Shown one piece after another: positions 42,594 through 51,931 of a stretch of DNA of 64,000 bases (positions are counted from its first letter, which is position 1; every line of letters starts with the position of its first letter). Position numbers and translations under genes: made by a program. The notes beneath the pieces were generated by a model, which searched no databases, was not told the DNA's origin, and saw only the letters and a program-made list of their open reading frames with translations. The DNA comes from Opitutaceae bacterium EW11 (GTDB lineage: Bacteria > Verrucomicrobiota > Verrucomicrobiia > Opitutales > Opitutaceae): assembly GCA_003054665.1 (NCBI GenBank), contig QAYY01000003.1, positions 620,001 through 684,000 on the forward strand. Reading direction: 5' to 3'.

Positions 42594-45332
42594 ATGGCCG
42601 AAACCTCCGCCGTCGTCGGATTGCGCTGCGAATATTTGGTCGATCCTCTCGGAATCGACGAACGGTCGCCTCGCCTGAGCTGGCGGCTCGAAACCGGGAG
42701 ACGCGGTGCGCGACAGGCCGCCTGCCGTATCCGCGTGGCGAGCACGGCGGAAAAACTCGCATCGGGAGACGCCGATCGTTGGGACAGCGGCCGCGTGGCG
42801 GGGAGCGCCACCACGCACGTCGTTTATCAGGGCAGGGCGCTTGAGGCGCGCGAGGCCTGCCACTGGGACGTCGAGGTTTGGGACGAAACAGGAGCCGCGA
42901 TTCGATCTAGGCCGGCCTTGTGGACGATGGGACTGCTGGCGCCGGAGGATTGGAGCGCGAGTTGGATCGGCGTGGACCCGGAGGTGTACCGGCGCGATCC
43001 GGATTCGATCGAGCCCACCTTGACCGAGCCGGGCTCGGCCGGAATGTTTCGCCGGGAATTCGACCTGCCGCCCGCGGTGCTGCGCGCGACGCTCTACGCC
43101 ACGTCCCGCGGGGTGTTCGAACTGCGTCTCAACGGAGGAAGGATCAGCGCCGACATTTTCGCTCCCGAGTGGACGGACTACTTCAAGCGTATCCACTATC
43201 GCACGTACGACGTCACGCAGTTGCTTTTGCCCGGCCGCAACGCGCTGGGAGTGTTGCTCGGGGATGGGTGGTGGAGCGGTTATGTCGGCTGGCAGGAGAC
43301 GCGCGGCCGCTATGGCAGCCTGGAGAACAGCGTCTGCCTGCAGCTCGAAATCGAACTGGCGGACGGGCGTCGGATGACGGTCGCGACCGACCCGACCTGG
43401 CGTTGCAGCACGGGGCCGATCCTCAGTTCCGACTTCATGATGGGCGAGCGTTACGACGCTCGCCGGGAGCGAACGGGCTGGGATCGGGCCGCCTTCGACG
43501 ACGCGACCTGGCTTCCGGCCCGGGCCGTCGAGGCTCCGTCCGCGCCCAGAGTCTTTCAGCCGTCCGAACCGGTGCGGATCACCGAAACCCTGAAACCCGT
43601 GTCTGCGCGGGAGGTTTGTCCCGGCGTCTGGATCTACGATCTCGGGCAGAATATCACCGGCTGGGTGAGGCTGCGGATGTCGAGCCTTCCCGCCGGAACC
43701 CGGCTCGTGCTCCGGCATGGCGAGCGGCTCAATCCCGACGGCACGTTGTACACGGAAAACCTGCGCCGTGCCAAGGCGACGGATACGTATGTGGCCCGCG
43801 GCGCGATCCTCGAGGTCTTCGAGCCCCATTTTACCTTTCACGGCTTCCAATACGTGGAGCTGACCGGCTTCCCGGGCACGCCGCCGGAGGGAACGGTCAC
43901 GGGCTGCGTCGTGCATTCGGCGAACGCCGAAACGGGGCGCTTCGAGTGTTCCCACGCCGGAATCAACCGACTCTGGCTGAACGGAGCTTGGTCGCAGCGC
44001 GACAACTTCCTGTCGGTGCCCACCGACTGTCCCCAACGCGACGAGCGGCTCGGCTGGATGGGCGACGCGCAGGTCTTCTTGCGGACGGCGAGCTACAATC
44101 GCGACGTGGCCGGGTTTTTCACGAAGTGGATGATCGACGTCGAAGACGCGCAGACGCCGGAGGGAGTTTTCCCCGACGTGGCCCCGCGGCTTCACCAGGG
44201 ACTCGGCTTCGTCGGGCTCGACGATCTCTGCGGGGCGGCGGGCTGGGCCGATGCCGGAGTGATCGTGCCATGGACGATCTGGCGCGTGTATGGCGACCGG
44301 CGGATTGTCGAACGTCACTGGCGGGCGATGACGTCCTGGCTCGACTACCTTGAACGCACGAATCCCGACGGCCTCCGCACTCGCGACTTGAGGAACAACT
44401 ACGGCGACTGGCTTTGCATCCCCACGGACACCTCGTTCCGCACCCATTCGCCGATGAAGAACCTCCTGGCCACCGCGTATTGGGCCGACGACGCGGCCAA
44501 GGTGGCCAGGATGGCCCGCGAGCTTGGGCGCGAGGCGGAGGCCGGGCGCTTCACGGCGATGTTCGAGCACGTGCGCTCCGCCTTTATCCGCGAGTTTGTC
44601 CGCGACGACGGAACGCTGACGGTGGAGACGCAGACCGCCTACCTCCTGGCGCTGGCGTTCGACCTGGTCCCGCACTCGCTGCGCACGCGGGTCGCCGAGC
44701 ATCTGGTGGCGAACATCCGTGAGTTGGGCTGGCATCTGAGCACCGGCTTCATCGGCATCAGCCACCTGAATCCGGTGCTGACATTGTCCGGCCACGCCGA
44801 TGTCGCATACCGGCTGCTGCAGCAGGAAACGTATCCGTCCTGGCTCTACCCTGTGTTGCACGGGGCCACGACGATTTGGGAGCGCTGGAACGGCTGGACC
44901 GAAGCCGACGGGTTTTTCGACCCGCAGATGAATTCGTTCAACCACTACTCGCTGGGGTCCGTGGGGGAGTGGCTGTTCCGCCACGTCGCGGGTATCGAAC
45001 TCGATCCTGACGTGTGCGGGTTTCAGCGTTTCGTGCTCCGGCCGTTCACCGGCTCCGGCTTGAGCTTCGCCAAGGCGCGTTATCGGACGATGCATGGCGA
45101 CATCGAGAGCCATTGGCGACGCGCGGGGCGGGAGCTGACCTGGGACGTTGTCGTGCCACCGAACACCACGGCGCGCGTCTACGTTCCGGCGCATGCCGGC
45201 AGCCTCGTCACCGAGTCGGGCGGTCCGCTGGAGTCCGCCCTCGGCGTGGATTCCGTGGCCGACACCGCCGATTTCCGCGCCTGCGAGGTGGTCGCCGGCG
45301 AATACCATTTCCGAAGCGTCATCGGCGCCTAA
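42594..45332 (+). CDS. Cytosolic alpha-L-rhamnosidase, GH78
   Basis: A 912-residue GH78 enzyme that begins directly with the Ig-like domain (VVGLRCEYLVDPLGIDERSP) and has no signal peptide, unlike the other two GH78 proteins in the window. The catalytic barrel shows PTDCPQRDERLGWMGDAQV near residue 480, with DLCGAAGWADAGVIV, and TTIWERWNGWTEADG near 760, the canonical Asp/Glu residues. The C-terminal sandwich ends the protein. It should trim rhamnose from short products taken up by the NCS1 or other transporter. The gene is 24 bases after the small membrane protein gene. Confidence 0.94.
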   Translation: MAETSAVVGLRCEYLVDPLGIDERSPRLSWRLETGRRGARQAACRIRVASTAEKLASGDADRWDSGRVAGSATTHVVYQGRALEAREACHWDVEVWDETGAAIRSRPALWTMGLLAPEDWSASWIGVDPEVYRRDPDSIEPTLTEPGSAGMFRREFDLPPAVLRATLYATSRGVFELRLNGGRISADIFAPEWTDYFKRIHYRTYDVTQLLLPGRNALGVLLGDGWWSGYVGWQETRGRYGSLENSVCLQLEIELADGRRMTVATDPTWRCSTGPILSSDFMMGERYDARRERTGWDRAAFDDATWLPARAVEAPSAPRVFQPSEPVRITETLKPVSAREVCPGVWIYDLGQNITGWVRLRMSSLPAGTRLVLRHGERLNPDGTLYTENLRRAKATDTYVARGAILEVFEPHFTFHGFQYVELTGFPGTPPEGTVTGCVVHSANAETGRFECSHAGINRLWLNGAWSQRDNFLSVPTDCPQRDERLGWMGDAQVFLRTASYNRDVAGFFTKWMIDVEDAQTPEGVFPDVAPRLHQGLGFVGLDDLCGAAGWADAGVIVPWTIWRVYGDRRIVERHWRAMTSWLDYLERTNPDGLRTRDLRNNYGDWLCIPTDTSFRTHSPMKNLLATAYWADDAAKVARMARELGREAEAGRFTAMFEHVRSAFIREFVRDDGTLTVETQTAYLLALAFDLVPHSLRTRVAEHLVANIRELGWHLSTGFIGISHLNPVLTLSGHADVAYRLLQQETYPSWLYPVLHGATTIWERWNGWTEADGFFDPQMNSFNHYSLGSVGEWLFRHVAGIELDPDVCGFQRFVLRPFTGSGLSFAKARYRTMHGDIESHWRRAGRELTWDVVVPPNTTARVYVPAHAGSLVTESGGPLESALGVDSVADTADFRACEVVAGEYHFRSVIGA

Positions 45333-45468
45333 GTCGGGAGGGTTTCGTTCGGCGGCGAATGGCCGGTTCGCCGCAGCTTGACGCCGCGAACCGGGTGGCT
45401 GGCGGCAACACGTCGGGCCAGGCGGCGCGCTCGCTTGGTTGGAAGTCGTCGTGCTCGCTCGGGTGTCG

Positions 45469-45603
45469 ATGGCTGCGTGGTGGAAGCTCGCCACGGTGGT
45501 GCTCGCCGCGGCAGTCTTCAGCCCGTGGATGAGTATCTCCGGATTGATCCTCGCGAACTACCGGCGCCGAGAGCCGGCGGAACCGTCGACCTCACATGAT
45601 TGA
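45469..45603 (+). CDS. Possible 44-residue single-helix membrane protein
   Basis: ATG 45469 opens a frame coding for MAAWWKLATVVLAAAV..., a hydrophobic segment of about 25 residues followed by a basic and polar tail (NYRRREPAEPSTSHD). The stop lies inside the start of the next gene (8-base overlap). The rest of the 45333-45595 gap is otherwise empty. The hydrophobic-then-basic layout speaks for a gene, but it is too short to be sure. Confidence 0.35.
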   Translation: MAAWWKLATVVLAAAVFSPWMSISGLILANYRRREPAEPSTSHD

Positions 45604-46975
45604 GAACCTCAAGCGCCTGGTGGGAGAGCCGAATGTGCTCACCGAAAAGGAGGACGTTCTGCCGTACGCCTTCGACGGAACTGCAGCGGTAAAGCAGATG
45701 CCGCGGGTGGTCGTTTTTCCCGGCAGCTCCGCCGAAGTGGCCGCGGTCGTGGCTTTTGCTCGGGAACGCCGGATTCCGGTCGTGACGCGGGGAAACGGCA
45801 CCGGATTGTCCGGTGGAAGCGTTCCGCTGCCCGAGGCCATCGTTCTTTGCGTGAACCGGCTCAACCGTATCCTGGAACTGGACACGCGAAATCTCACGCT
45901 GCTGGCGGAGGCAGGGGTGGTGACGCAGACGATCTTCGATCGGGCCGACGCGGCCGGGCTGTTTTATCCGCCGGATCCGGGATCGATGAAGATCAGCACG
46001 ATCGGCGGGAACGTGGCGGAGAACTCCGGCGGGTTGCGCGGCCTGAAGTACGGCGTTACCCGCGACTATGTGATGGGCCTGCAGGTGGTGCTGGCGGACG
46101 GCTCGATCTGTTGGCTCGGCAGCAAGTGCGTAAAGGATGTCGCCGGATACAATCTGCGCGACCTCTTCATCGGCAGCGAGGGCACGCTCGGCGTCATCAC
46201 GCAGGTCCTGCTCAAGCTGCTGCCGAAACCGGCGGCCCGCCAGACCCTCCTGGCGACGTTCGCGCGCATGGACGCCGCTGCCGAGACGGTTTCGGCGATC
46301 ATCGAAGCCCGAATCATTCCCTGCACGCTGGAGTTTCTCGACCGCAAAACCCTGCTTTGCGTCGAGCAGTTCGCCCGCGTCGGTCTGCCGACCGACGCGG
46401 AGGCGGTGCTCCTGATCGAGACCGACGGGCACCCCGCCGCCGTGGCCGACGAGGCCCAACGCATCGAACAACTCGCCCGCGAGCACGGCGCCACGACCGT
46501 GAAGCGCGCCGCGAATTCGGAAGAGGCCGTGCGGCTTGCGACCGCGAGGCGAAGCGCGTTTTCCGCCCTGGCGCGGCTCAAACCGACGACGATTCTCGAG
46601 GACGCCACGGTGCCCCGGAGCGAATTGGCGAAGATGATTCGGTTCATCGCCGACGTTGCGGCGCGGCATCGCCTCGAGATCGCGACCTTCGGGCATTTCG
46701 GAGACGGCAACCTTCATCCGACGATCCTCACCGACGAGCGCGACGCTGACGAAATGCACCGCGTGGAGACGGCGCTGAAGGAGATCTTCGACTTCGCGTT
46801 GTCGTTGGGCGGAACCATTACTGGCGAGCACGGCGTCGGCCTCGCCAAGCGGAGTTTCCTGCGTCAGCAGCTGGGCGACGACAGCTACGCCCTGTTGAAG
46901 ACGATCAAGCGGTCCCTCGATCCCGACGGTCTGTTGAACCCCGGAAAAGTGATCGAGCCCGAGAGTACGCCATGA
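45596..46975 (+). CDS. glcD: FAD-linked 2-hydroxyacid oxidase subunit, GlcD type
   Basis: A 459-residue flavoprotein of the GlcD/D-lactate dehydrogenase family. FAD-binding motif: VVTRGNGTGLSGGSVPL and PDPGSMKISTIGGNVAENSGG. C-terminal cap and active site: FGHFGDGNLHPTI, then GTITGEHGVGLAK. It works with the iron-sulfur subunit encoded next (4-base overlap) to oxidise glycolate, D-lactate or a related 2-hydroxyacid and pass electrons to the quinone pool. The third subunit, GlcE, is not in the window. It may handle glycolate, lactate or another acid made from the sugars of this locus. Confidence 0.88.
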   Translation: MIENLKRLVGEPNVLTEKEDVLPYAFDGTAAVKQMPRVVVFPGSSAEVAAVVAFARERRIPVVTRGNGTGLSGGSVPLPEAIVLCVNRLNRILELDTRNLTLLAEAGVVTQTIFDRADAAGLFYPPDPGSMKISTIGGNVAENSGGLRGLKYGVTRDYVMGLQVVLADGSICWLGSKCVKDVAGYNLRDLFIGSEGTLGVITQVLLKLLPKPAARQTLLATFARMDAAAETVSAIIEARIIPCTLEFLDRKTLLCVEQFARVGLPTDAEAVLLIETDGHPAAVADEAQRIEQLAREHGATTVKRAANSEEAVRLATARRSAFSALARLKPTTILEDATVPRSELAKMIRFIADVAARHRLEIATFGHFGDGNLHPTILTDERDADEMHRVETALKEIFDFALSLGGTITGEHGVGLAKRSFLRQQLGDDSYALLKTIKRSLDPDGLLNPGKVIEPESTP

Positions 46976-48336
46976 GCGGAGGCGAAAGCACCGCACACGC
47001 GCCCGGACCGAAGCCGGAGGAAATACGGACCGGACTGGCCGCGCTCGACTACTCGATCCTGCAGCAGTGCATGCATTGCGGCCTTTGCCTGCCGACCTGT
47101 CCGACTTTCAACGAGACCGGGCGGGAGAGGAATTCTCCCCGCGGGCGGATCGCGCTCATGCGGGCGGTGGCGGATGGCGAATTGGAGATGACGCGCGCCT
47201 TCGCCGAGGAGATGAGCTATTGCCTCGGCTGTCTTGCCTGCACCAGCGCCTGTCCGGCCGGAGTGGACTACGCGACGCTGCTCGAGACGGCGCGGGCGGA
47301 GGCAGAGGAGAAGCGGCTGCTTGCCGCGCCGGGACGGCAGATCGTGCGTTGGCTGACGTTGCGCTGGCTGTTCACCCGCCCGCGAGCGCTCCATGCGGTC
47401 GGCCGCACGCTTTGGGCGTATCAGGCCAGCGGACTGCAGCGCCTGTTTCGGCGAACCGGACTGGTGCGGCTCTTGCCGAAACGTATCCGGGAGCTGGAGC
47501 CATCGACGCCTGCGATGAGCCGGCACTTTTCGAGTTCGCTGATCGCCCCGGTGGAGAAACCGAGGTCCGGCACGGCGCGGTTTCGCGTGCTCGTGCTGAC
47601 CGGCTGCGTTCAGGATCTGATGGCGTCGGAGATCAATCGGGCGACGGTCGACGTGCTTTTGGAGAACGGCTGCGAAGTACACACGCCCGCACTGCAGCCC
47701 TGCTGCGGATCCCTGCACGTTCACAACGGCGATCACGCCACGGCGAAGACGTTGGCGCGCCGGCATCTCGACGCGACGCCTCCGGCGGAATTCGACGCCA
47801 TCATTTCGAACGCGGGCGGATGCGGCTCTCACCTTCGCCGGTTCGACCGGCTCCTTGCCGATGACCCGGCGTACGCTCCGAGGGCGGCGGAATGGTCGAA
47901 AAAACTCCGCGACGTCCACGAATGGCTCGTCGAAATCGGCTTCCGCGTGCCGGTTCCCGCCGGCGACCGGCCGCGTCGGACCGTGACGTATCACGAATCC
48001 TGTCACCTCTGCCACGGCCAGAAGATCAGCCGGCAGCCTCGGGAGATCCTGCGCGCGATACCGGGAGTGGAGTTGATCGAGGCCGCCGAAGCAACGTGGT
48101 GTTGTGGCTCCGCCGGGATCTACACGATCACGCAGCCGAGGACCGCGTCCTGGTTGCAGAAGCGGAAGATCGGGCACCTGCGTGAAACCGGCGCCGAAAT
48201 CGTGGCGACGGCGAATCCCGGCTGTCATCTCCAGATCGAAAACGGTTTCCGGCTCCACGCCGAAGGCCGTCAGCCGAAAGTCGTGCACCCCGTGGTGCTC
48301 CTGGCGGAGGCGTATCGCCGCGAACGCGGAGGGTGA
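46972..48336 (+). CDS. glcF: Iron-sulfur subunit of glycolate/2-hydroxyacid oxidase, GlcF type
   Basis: A 454-residue protein with two 4Fe-4S ferredoxin motifs, CMHCGLCLPTCP (about residues 32-43) and CLGCLACTSACP (about 84-95). Two cysteine-rich CCG domains follow: QPCCGSLHVHNGD and ATWCCGSAGIY, with CHLCHGQ and a final NPGCHLQIENG. These match GlcF, which carries electrons from GlcD to quinones at the membrane. The start overlaps the GlcD gene by 4 bases. It ends the cluster that began at 34100. Confidence 0.9.
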   Translation: MSGGESTAHAPGPKPEEIRTGLAALDYSILQQCMHCGLCLPTCPTFNETGRERNSPRGRIALMRAVADGELEMTRAFAEEMSYCLGCLACTSACPAGVDYATLLETARAEAEEKRLLAAPGRQIVRWLTLRWLFTRPRALHAVGRTLWAYQASGLQRLFRRTGLVRLLPKRIRELEPSTPAMSRHFSSSLIAPVEKPRSGTARFRVLVLTGCVQDLMASEINRATVDVLLENGCEVHTPALQPCCGSLHVHNGDHATAKTLARRHLDATPPAEFDAIISNAGGCGSHLRRFDRLLADDPAYAPRAAEWSKKLRDVHEWLVEIGFRVPVPAGDRPRRTVTYHESCHLCHGQKISRQPREILRAIPGVELIEAAEATWCCGSAGIYTITQPRTASWLQKRKIGHLRETGAEIVATANPGCHLQIENGFRLHAEGRQPKVVHPVVLLAEAYRRERGG

Positions 48337-48580
48337 GCCGAGGCAGGCGTTTTCGTGCGTTTGTCGTGATCCGCAGATAGCCCGTCGCGTGCCTCCCGCA
48401 GCTGAACTGGGTTCACCGTCTAGCGCGCCGAGCGTTTGGTCTCGGACTGGCGCTCGGAGCGCGCCGTCATGGCGGCGCGTCAAAGGCGGTGCCAGGTCGC
48501 CGCACACCACAGCGGAGATGACTCCGAGACGCGGCGAGTTTCCACCTTCATGGGAATCCGATGCCCTAGAGCACCCAGAG

Positions 48581-48614
48581 CCGAGCCCTCCAGAGTGAAG
48601 CGTGAAGGGCTCGG
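48581..48614. terminator. Hairpin between convergent glcF-type and GH78 genes
   Basis: CCGAGCCCT (48581-48589) and AGGGCTCGG (48606-48614) form a perfect 9-base stem with a 16-base loop. No T-run follows on either side, so it may be a weak or factor-assisted terminator for both genes. No gene was recognised in the rest of 48337-48631. Confidence 0.5.
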
Positions 48615-48631
48615 TAATTGTCCGGCAGGAG

Positions 48632-51600
48632 CTACTTTGAGGGGGGCTCTTCGAACTCGTACGTTCCCGCGCCGATCTCGAATGTGCGTCGGCCGCACGT
48701 GGGCTCGATTTCGCGAACGTCGTTTCGATTCGCCATGCTCCGGCCGCTTTCACGGATTTCTCCCGAACCGAGGCTGGGCCACTGCACGCTGGCGGTGGCG
48801 TTGGGCGGGATTTTCACGGTGAGGCGGAGGCCGGTGCTGGTTTTCTGCCATCGCACGGAGATCGGCCCCCGCACAGATTCGTAGCTTGCTTCTGCCCAGG
48901 TCACGTCGCCGACGGGATTCGGACGCACGATGACGCGGCCGAATCCGGGCTCCTCGGGATCGGGCGCGAGGCCGGCGAGGTCGCCGTACAACCACTCCAT
49001 GATCTGCCCGAGCATGAAATGGTTCTGCGAGGCCTGACGGTTGGCGTCCCACGCTTCTGTGAGGCTGGTTGCGCCGTGAGCGAGTTGGTAGCCGTATCCA
49101 GGCCGCTCCGACTGGCTGTTCATCGCGAAGACGACGTCGGAGCGCCCGTTCTCGGCGAGAGCCTTCAGAAGGTAACTGTAGCCGATGTCGCCAGCGGTGA
49201 CGCTGTTTCCGCGGCTTTCGATATCCCGCACCAGTGAGGCGAGCACGGCGTCGCGGCTTGCCGGAGGCACCAGGCCGAGCACGAGCGGGAAGGCGTTCGC
49301 CGTCTGCGATCCGGTCGCGTAGCCGGCATTTCGAGCCTTGAAGAACTCTGCGTTGAACGCTTCTGCAATCCGGCCGGCTGCCGTGGCGTAACGCTGGGCA
49401 TCCCGGTCTTCGCCGAGGTGCTGCGCGGTCTGCTCCAGGCGGAGCGCGTCCTCGTAGAAGATCGCGGTGGCTGGCAGGGAGACGGGTGTCAGTTGGGAGA
49501 AACCGGGACGTTTCGGACCGAGATCGTACCAGTCGCCCAGTCCGTGGGTGAGAAGATGCCGGTTCGCTCGCGATTCCAGATACGCGAAGTAGCGCTGCAT
49601 CGAGGCGTAGTGCCTCCTGAGCGGCGTGTCGTCACCGGTCCACACGTACTGCTGCCAGGCGGCCAGGATCAGTGCGCTGCCCCATTCCGGAGAATCGCGA
49701 AAGTCACCATCGAACCGGATGTACTCGGGCGCGATCGAGGGAACGAGTCCGTTGGGTCGTTGGGAGTCAGCCATGTCTCCCAAGGTTTTCGCGTAAAGCC
49801 GGGTGAGGTCGTATTCGTAGCGCAGCGACGGACCGTTGAGATGGTACTGCTCCAGCCAGCCAAGCCGCTCGCGGTGCGGACAATCGGTCAGGACGTGCGA
49901 GAGGTTGCTGCGCTGCGCCCATCGAACGAGGAGCCGGATCCGATTGAAAAGCTCGTTGGAGCAGGAGAAGCGGCCGACGGCGGGTGAATCGCCGTGGACG
50001 ACAATACCTTCGAGCCCGACGACGACCGGAAGCTCCGAGGACCCGGCGGCGGGGAACGCCTGCACCTGAAGATAACGCGCCCCGTGGTGGAAGAAGCGCG
50101 GCATCCAGCATTCGATCTCGCCGCCTCCTGCCAGCCGGTAGTTCCAAGTGGACTCGGCTTTGCCGGCGTGCGTCGACGTGGTGTCGAGGGAGCCGTCGGC
50201 GTTTACCAACTCGGATGGCGTGATCTTCACCGATGAACCGGCAGGACCGCGGACGCGAAGGCGGGGCATCAGGGCGGCATTCTGCCCGAGGTCGTAGACG
50301 GCGACGCCCGCACGCAGTGGGCGAACCGCGCGGGGCGTCAGCGTTTCGTGTGCGCGGATCGGAGGCGCGGCTTCGGAAGCGCCTTTCAGTTCGCCCCCGG
50401 GGCCGGGGATGCAGACGACGGGCGTCCAACGGGAATCGTCGAAGCCGGCGAGAGACCAACCCTTCGGTCCTTTTGCCGCGTCGTAGTCTTCGCCGCCATA
50501 CACGTGGGAGAACGTGATCGGTCCCGGTGCAGCCTTCCACTGTTCGTCCGTCGCGACCCAATCCACGCGGCCGTCCGTGTATTCCAGGCGAAGCTGGGCG
50601 ATGGCGGTGAGCGGGCGCGGCGGTCCTGAAAACTTCGTGTAGCGGCCGGGCCAGTTCGGCACGTTATACATTCCATTGGCCAACGTCAGGGCGATCGCGT
50701 TCGCGCCAGGTTTCAGCTGCGCCGTGAGATCGCGGGTGTCGTAGAGGCACGTGCGCTCGTAGTCGGTCCAGCCGGGCGTGAGCAGATCCTCGGCTCCAAC
50801 GGCCGAACCGTTCGCCTCGAGCGTGTAGTGGCCGAGCCCGCAGACAAAGAGCGTGGCGCGTTTCAGCCCTTCGCCGACGCGAAACTCCCGGCGGAGGAGC
50901 AGCGTCGAGCAGGCTCGCGGATTCGAACCGGGGACACCCAGGCCGTCGACCACCGCGGCTGAGGACCAGGGGCCTCCCTCGAGGCTGGCGCTGCTGGTCA
51001 CGCGAGCCCCGCGGGCGACGTTGGTTCCCGCGGCGACGACTTCAATCTGACGGAGCGCGAGGCGGCCGAATTGCTCGGCGCCGCCATCTTCCGACATCGT
51101 CCGAAGCCGGGTCGCGGTGATCCGCACGTAACGCGCCGTAACACCGCTGGCGGGCGCGGTGAGTTTGGTGGCCCATTCGTTTGCTGGATTCTGCGTGTGG
51201 TCGAGAATCGTCGTGGCACCGCGAAAGTCCGGATCGTCAGCCACCTCGATTCTGAACCAGCGCGGAAAACCGAGGCGCTCGGCGACGCCGTAGACGAGCG
51301 CATGCAGCACGACTTTGTCGACGGCGTAGGAGGCGCCGAGATCGAGCGCGATCCACTGTGGCGAGTCGGCCTTCGAGACGGGCGGCGTGCTGAAGCCGAG
51401 TTTTGTCCGGGTTTTCTCCAGAAGCGTCGGATCGCTGATCCAGCGGGCTCGCCAGTCTTCCGGTCGCACGATGCCCATCGTCCAGTTCGAGGGCTCGCTC
51501 CAGCCGGAGGCGGTGCCGTTCTCGTTCCAGACGCGTATGCGCCAGAAAACCTGCTCACCGGTGCCGAGGGTTTTGCCAGCGTAGGGGATCTGGAACTGCG

Positions 51601-51931
51601 CCCGGCTCTGGACGCGACCGCTGTCCCAGCGGTCCGGCTTGTCCGAGCGCAGGAGATCGGGCGATGAGGCGACTTGGACCTGCCAAGCGGTTTGGTGGGC
51701 GCCGCGGTCGAGGCTTTCGAGGCTCCAGGCCAAGTGGGGCGGAGCGGAGTCGATTCCGAGCGGCGCGTTCGCCCAGTCGCAGCGAAGATTCGTCACACGC
51801 AGCTCTCCGCGGGCACCCGTGGCGAGTCCTAGCGCGAGGGCGGCGGTCAGGCAGCGTGCAACGGCGCGAGGACCCTTCACGAAGGAACGAAGGAAGCTTC
51901 CGGGAGCGGCCAGTGGGCCCGCTGTGTTCAC
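48632..51931 (-). CDS. Exported GH78 alpha-L-rhamnosidase with inserted discoidin-like (F5/8 type C) domain
   Basis: GTG 51931 overlaps the stop of the GH95 gene; GTG 51880 is an alternative that gives a cleaner signal peptide (AVARCLTAALALGLATG, cleavage near GARGE). From 51931 the protein has 1099 residues. The Ig-like domain (LRCDWANAPLGIDSAPPHLAW) is followed, within the lectin-like domain, by an insert of about 140 residues reading like a discoidin/F5-8C sandwich (WIALDLGASYAVDKVVLHA, RYVRITATRLR, ASLEGGPWSSAAVVDG). Then come the usual domains, with LTDCPHRERLGWLEQ as the catalytic signature and ATSLTEAWDANRQASQNH near the end of the barrel. The insert may help bind the polymer. Confidence 0.93.
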   Translation of the reverse strand: MNTAGPLAAPGSFLRSFVKGPRAVARCLTAALALGLATGARGELRVTNLRCDWANAPLGIDSAPPHLAWSLESLDRGAHQTAWQVQVASSPDLLRSDKPDRWDSGRVQSRAQFQIPYAGKTLGTGEQVFWRIRVWNENGTASGWSEPSNWTMGIVRPEDWRARWISDPTLLEKTRTKLGFSTPPVSKADSPQWIALDLGASYAVDKVVLHALVYGVAERLGFPRWFRIEVADDPDFRGATTILDHTQNPANEWATKLTAPASGVTARYVRITATRLRTMSEDGGAEQFGRLALRQIEVVAAGTNVARGARVTSSASLEGGPWSSAAVVDGLGVPGSNPRACSTLLLRREFRVGEGLKRATLFVCGLGHYTLEANGSAVGAEDLLTPGWTDYERTCLYDTRDLTAQLKPGANAIALTLANGMYNVPNWPGRYTKFSGPPRPLTAIAQLRLEYTDGRVDWVATDEQWKAAPGPITFSHVYGGEDYDAAKGPKGWSLAGFDDSRWTPVVCIPGPGGELKGASEAAPPIRAHETLTPRAVRPLRAGVAVYDLGQNAALMPRLRVRGPAGSSVKITPSELVNADGSLDTTSTHAGKAESTWNYRLAGGGEIECWMPRFFHHGARYLQVQAFPAAGSSELPVVVGLEGIVVHGDSPAVGRFSCSNELFNRIRLLVRWAQRSNLSHVLTDCPHRERLGWLEQYHLNGPSLRYEYDLTRLYAKTLGDMADSQRPNGLVPSIAPEYIRFDGDFRDSPEWGSALILAAWQQYVWTGDDTPLRRHYASMQRYFAYLESRANRHLLTHGLGDWYDLGPKRPGFSQLTPVSLPATAIFYEDALRLEQTAQHLGEDRDAQRYATAAGRIAEAFNAEFFKARNAGYATGSQTANAFPLVLGLVPPASRDAVLASLVRDIESRGNSVTAGDIGYSYLLKALAENGRSDVVFAMNSQSERPGYGYQLAHGATSLTEAWDANRQASQNHFMLGQIMEWLYGDLAGLAPDPEEPGFGRVIVRPNPVGDVTWAEASYESVRGPISVRWQKTSTGLRLTVKIPPNATASVQWPSLGSGEIRESGRSMANRNDVREIEPTCGRRTFEIGAGTYEFEEPPSK

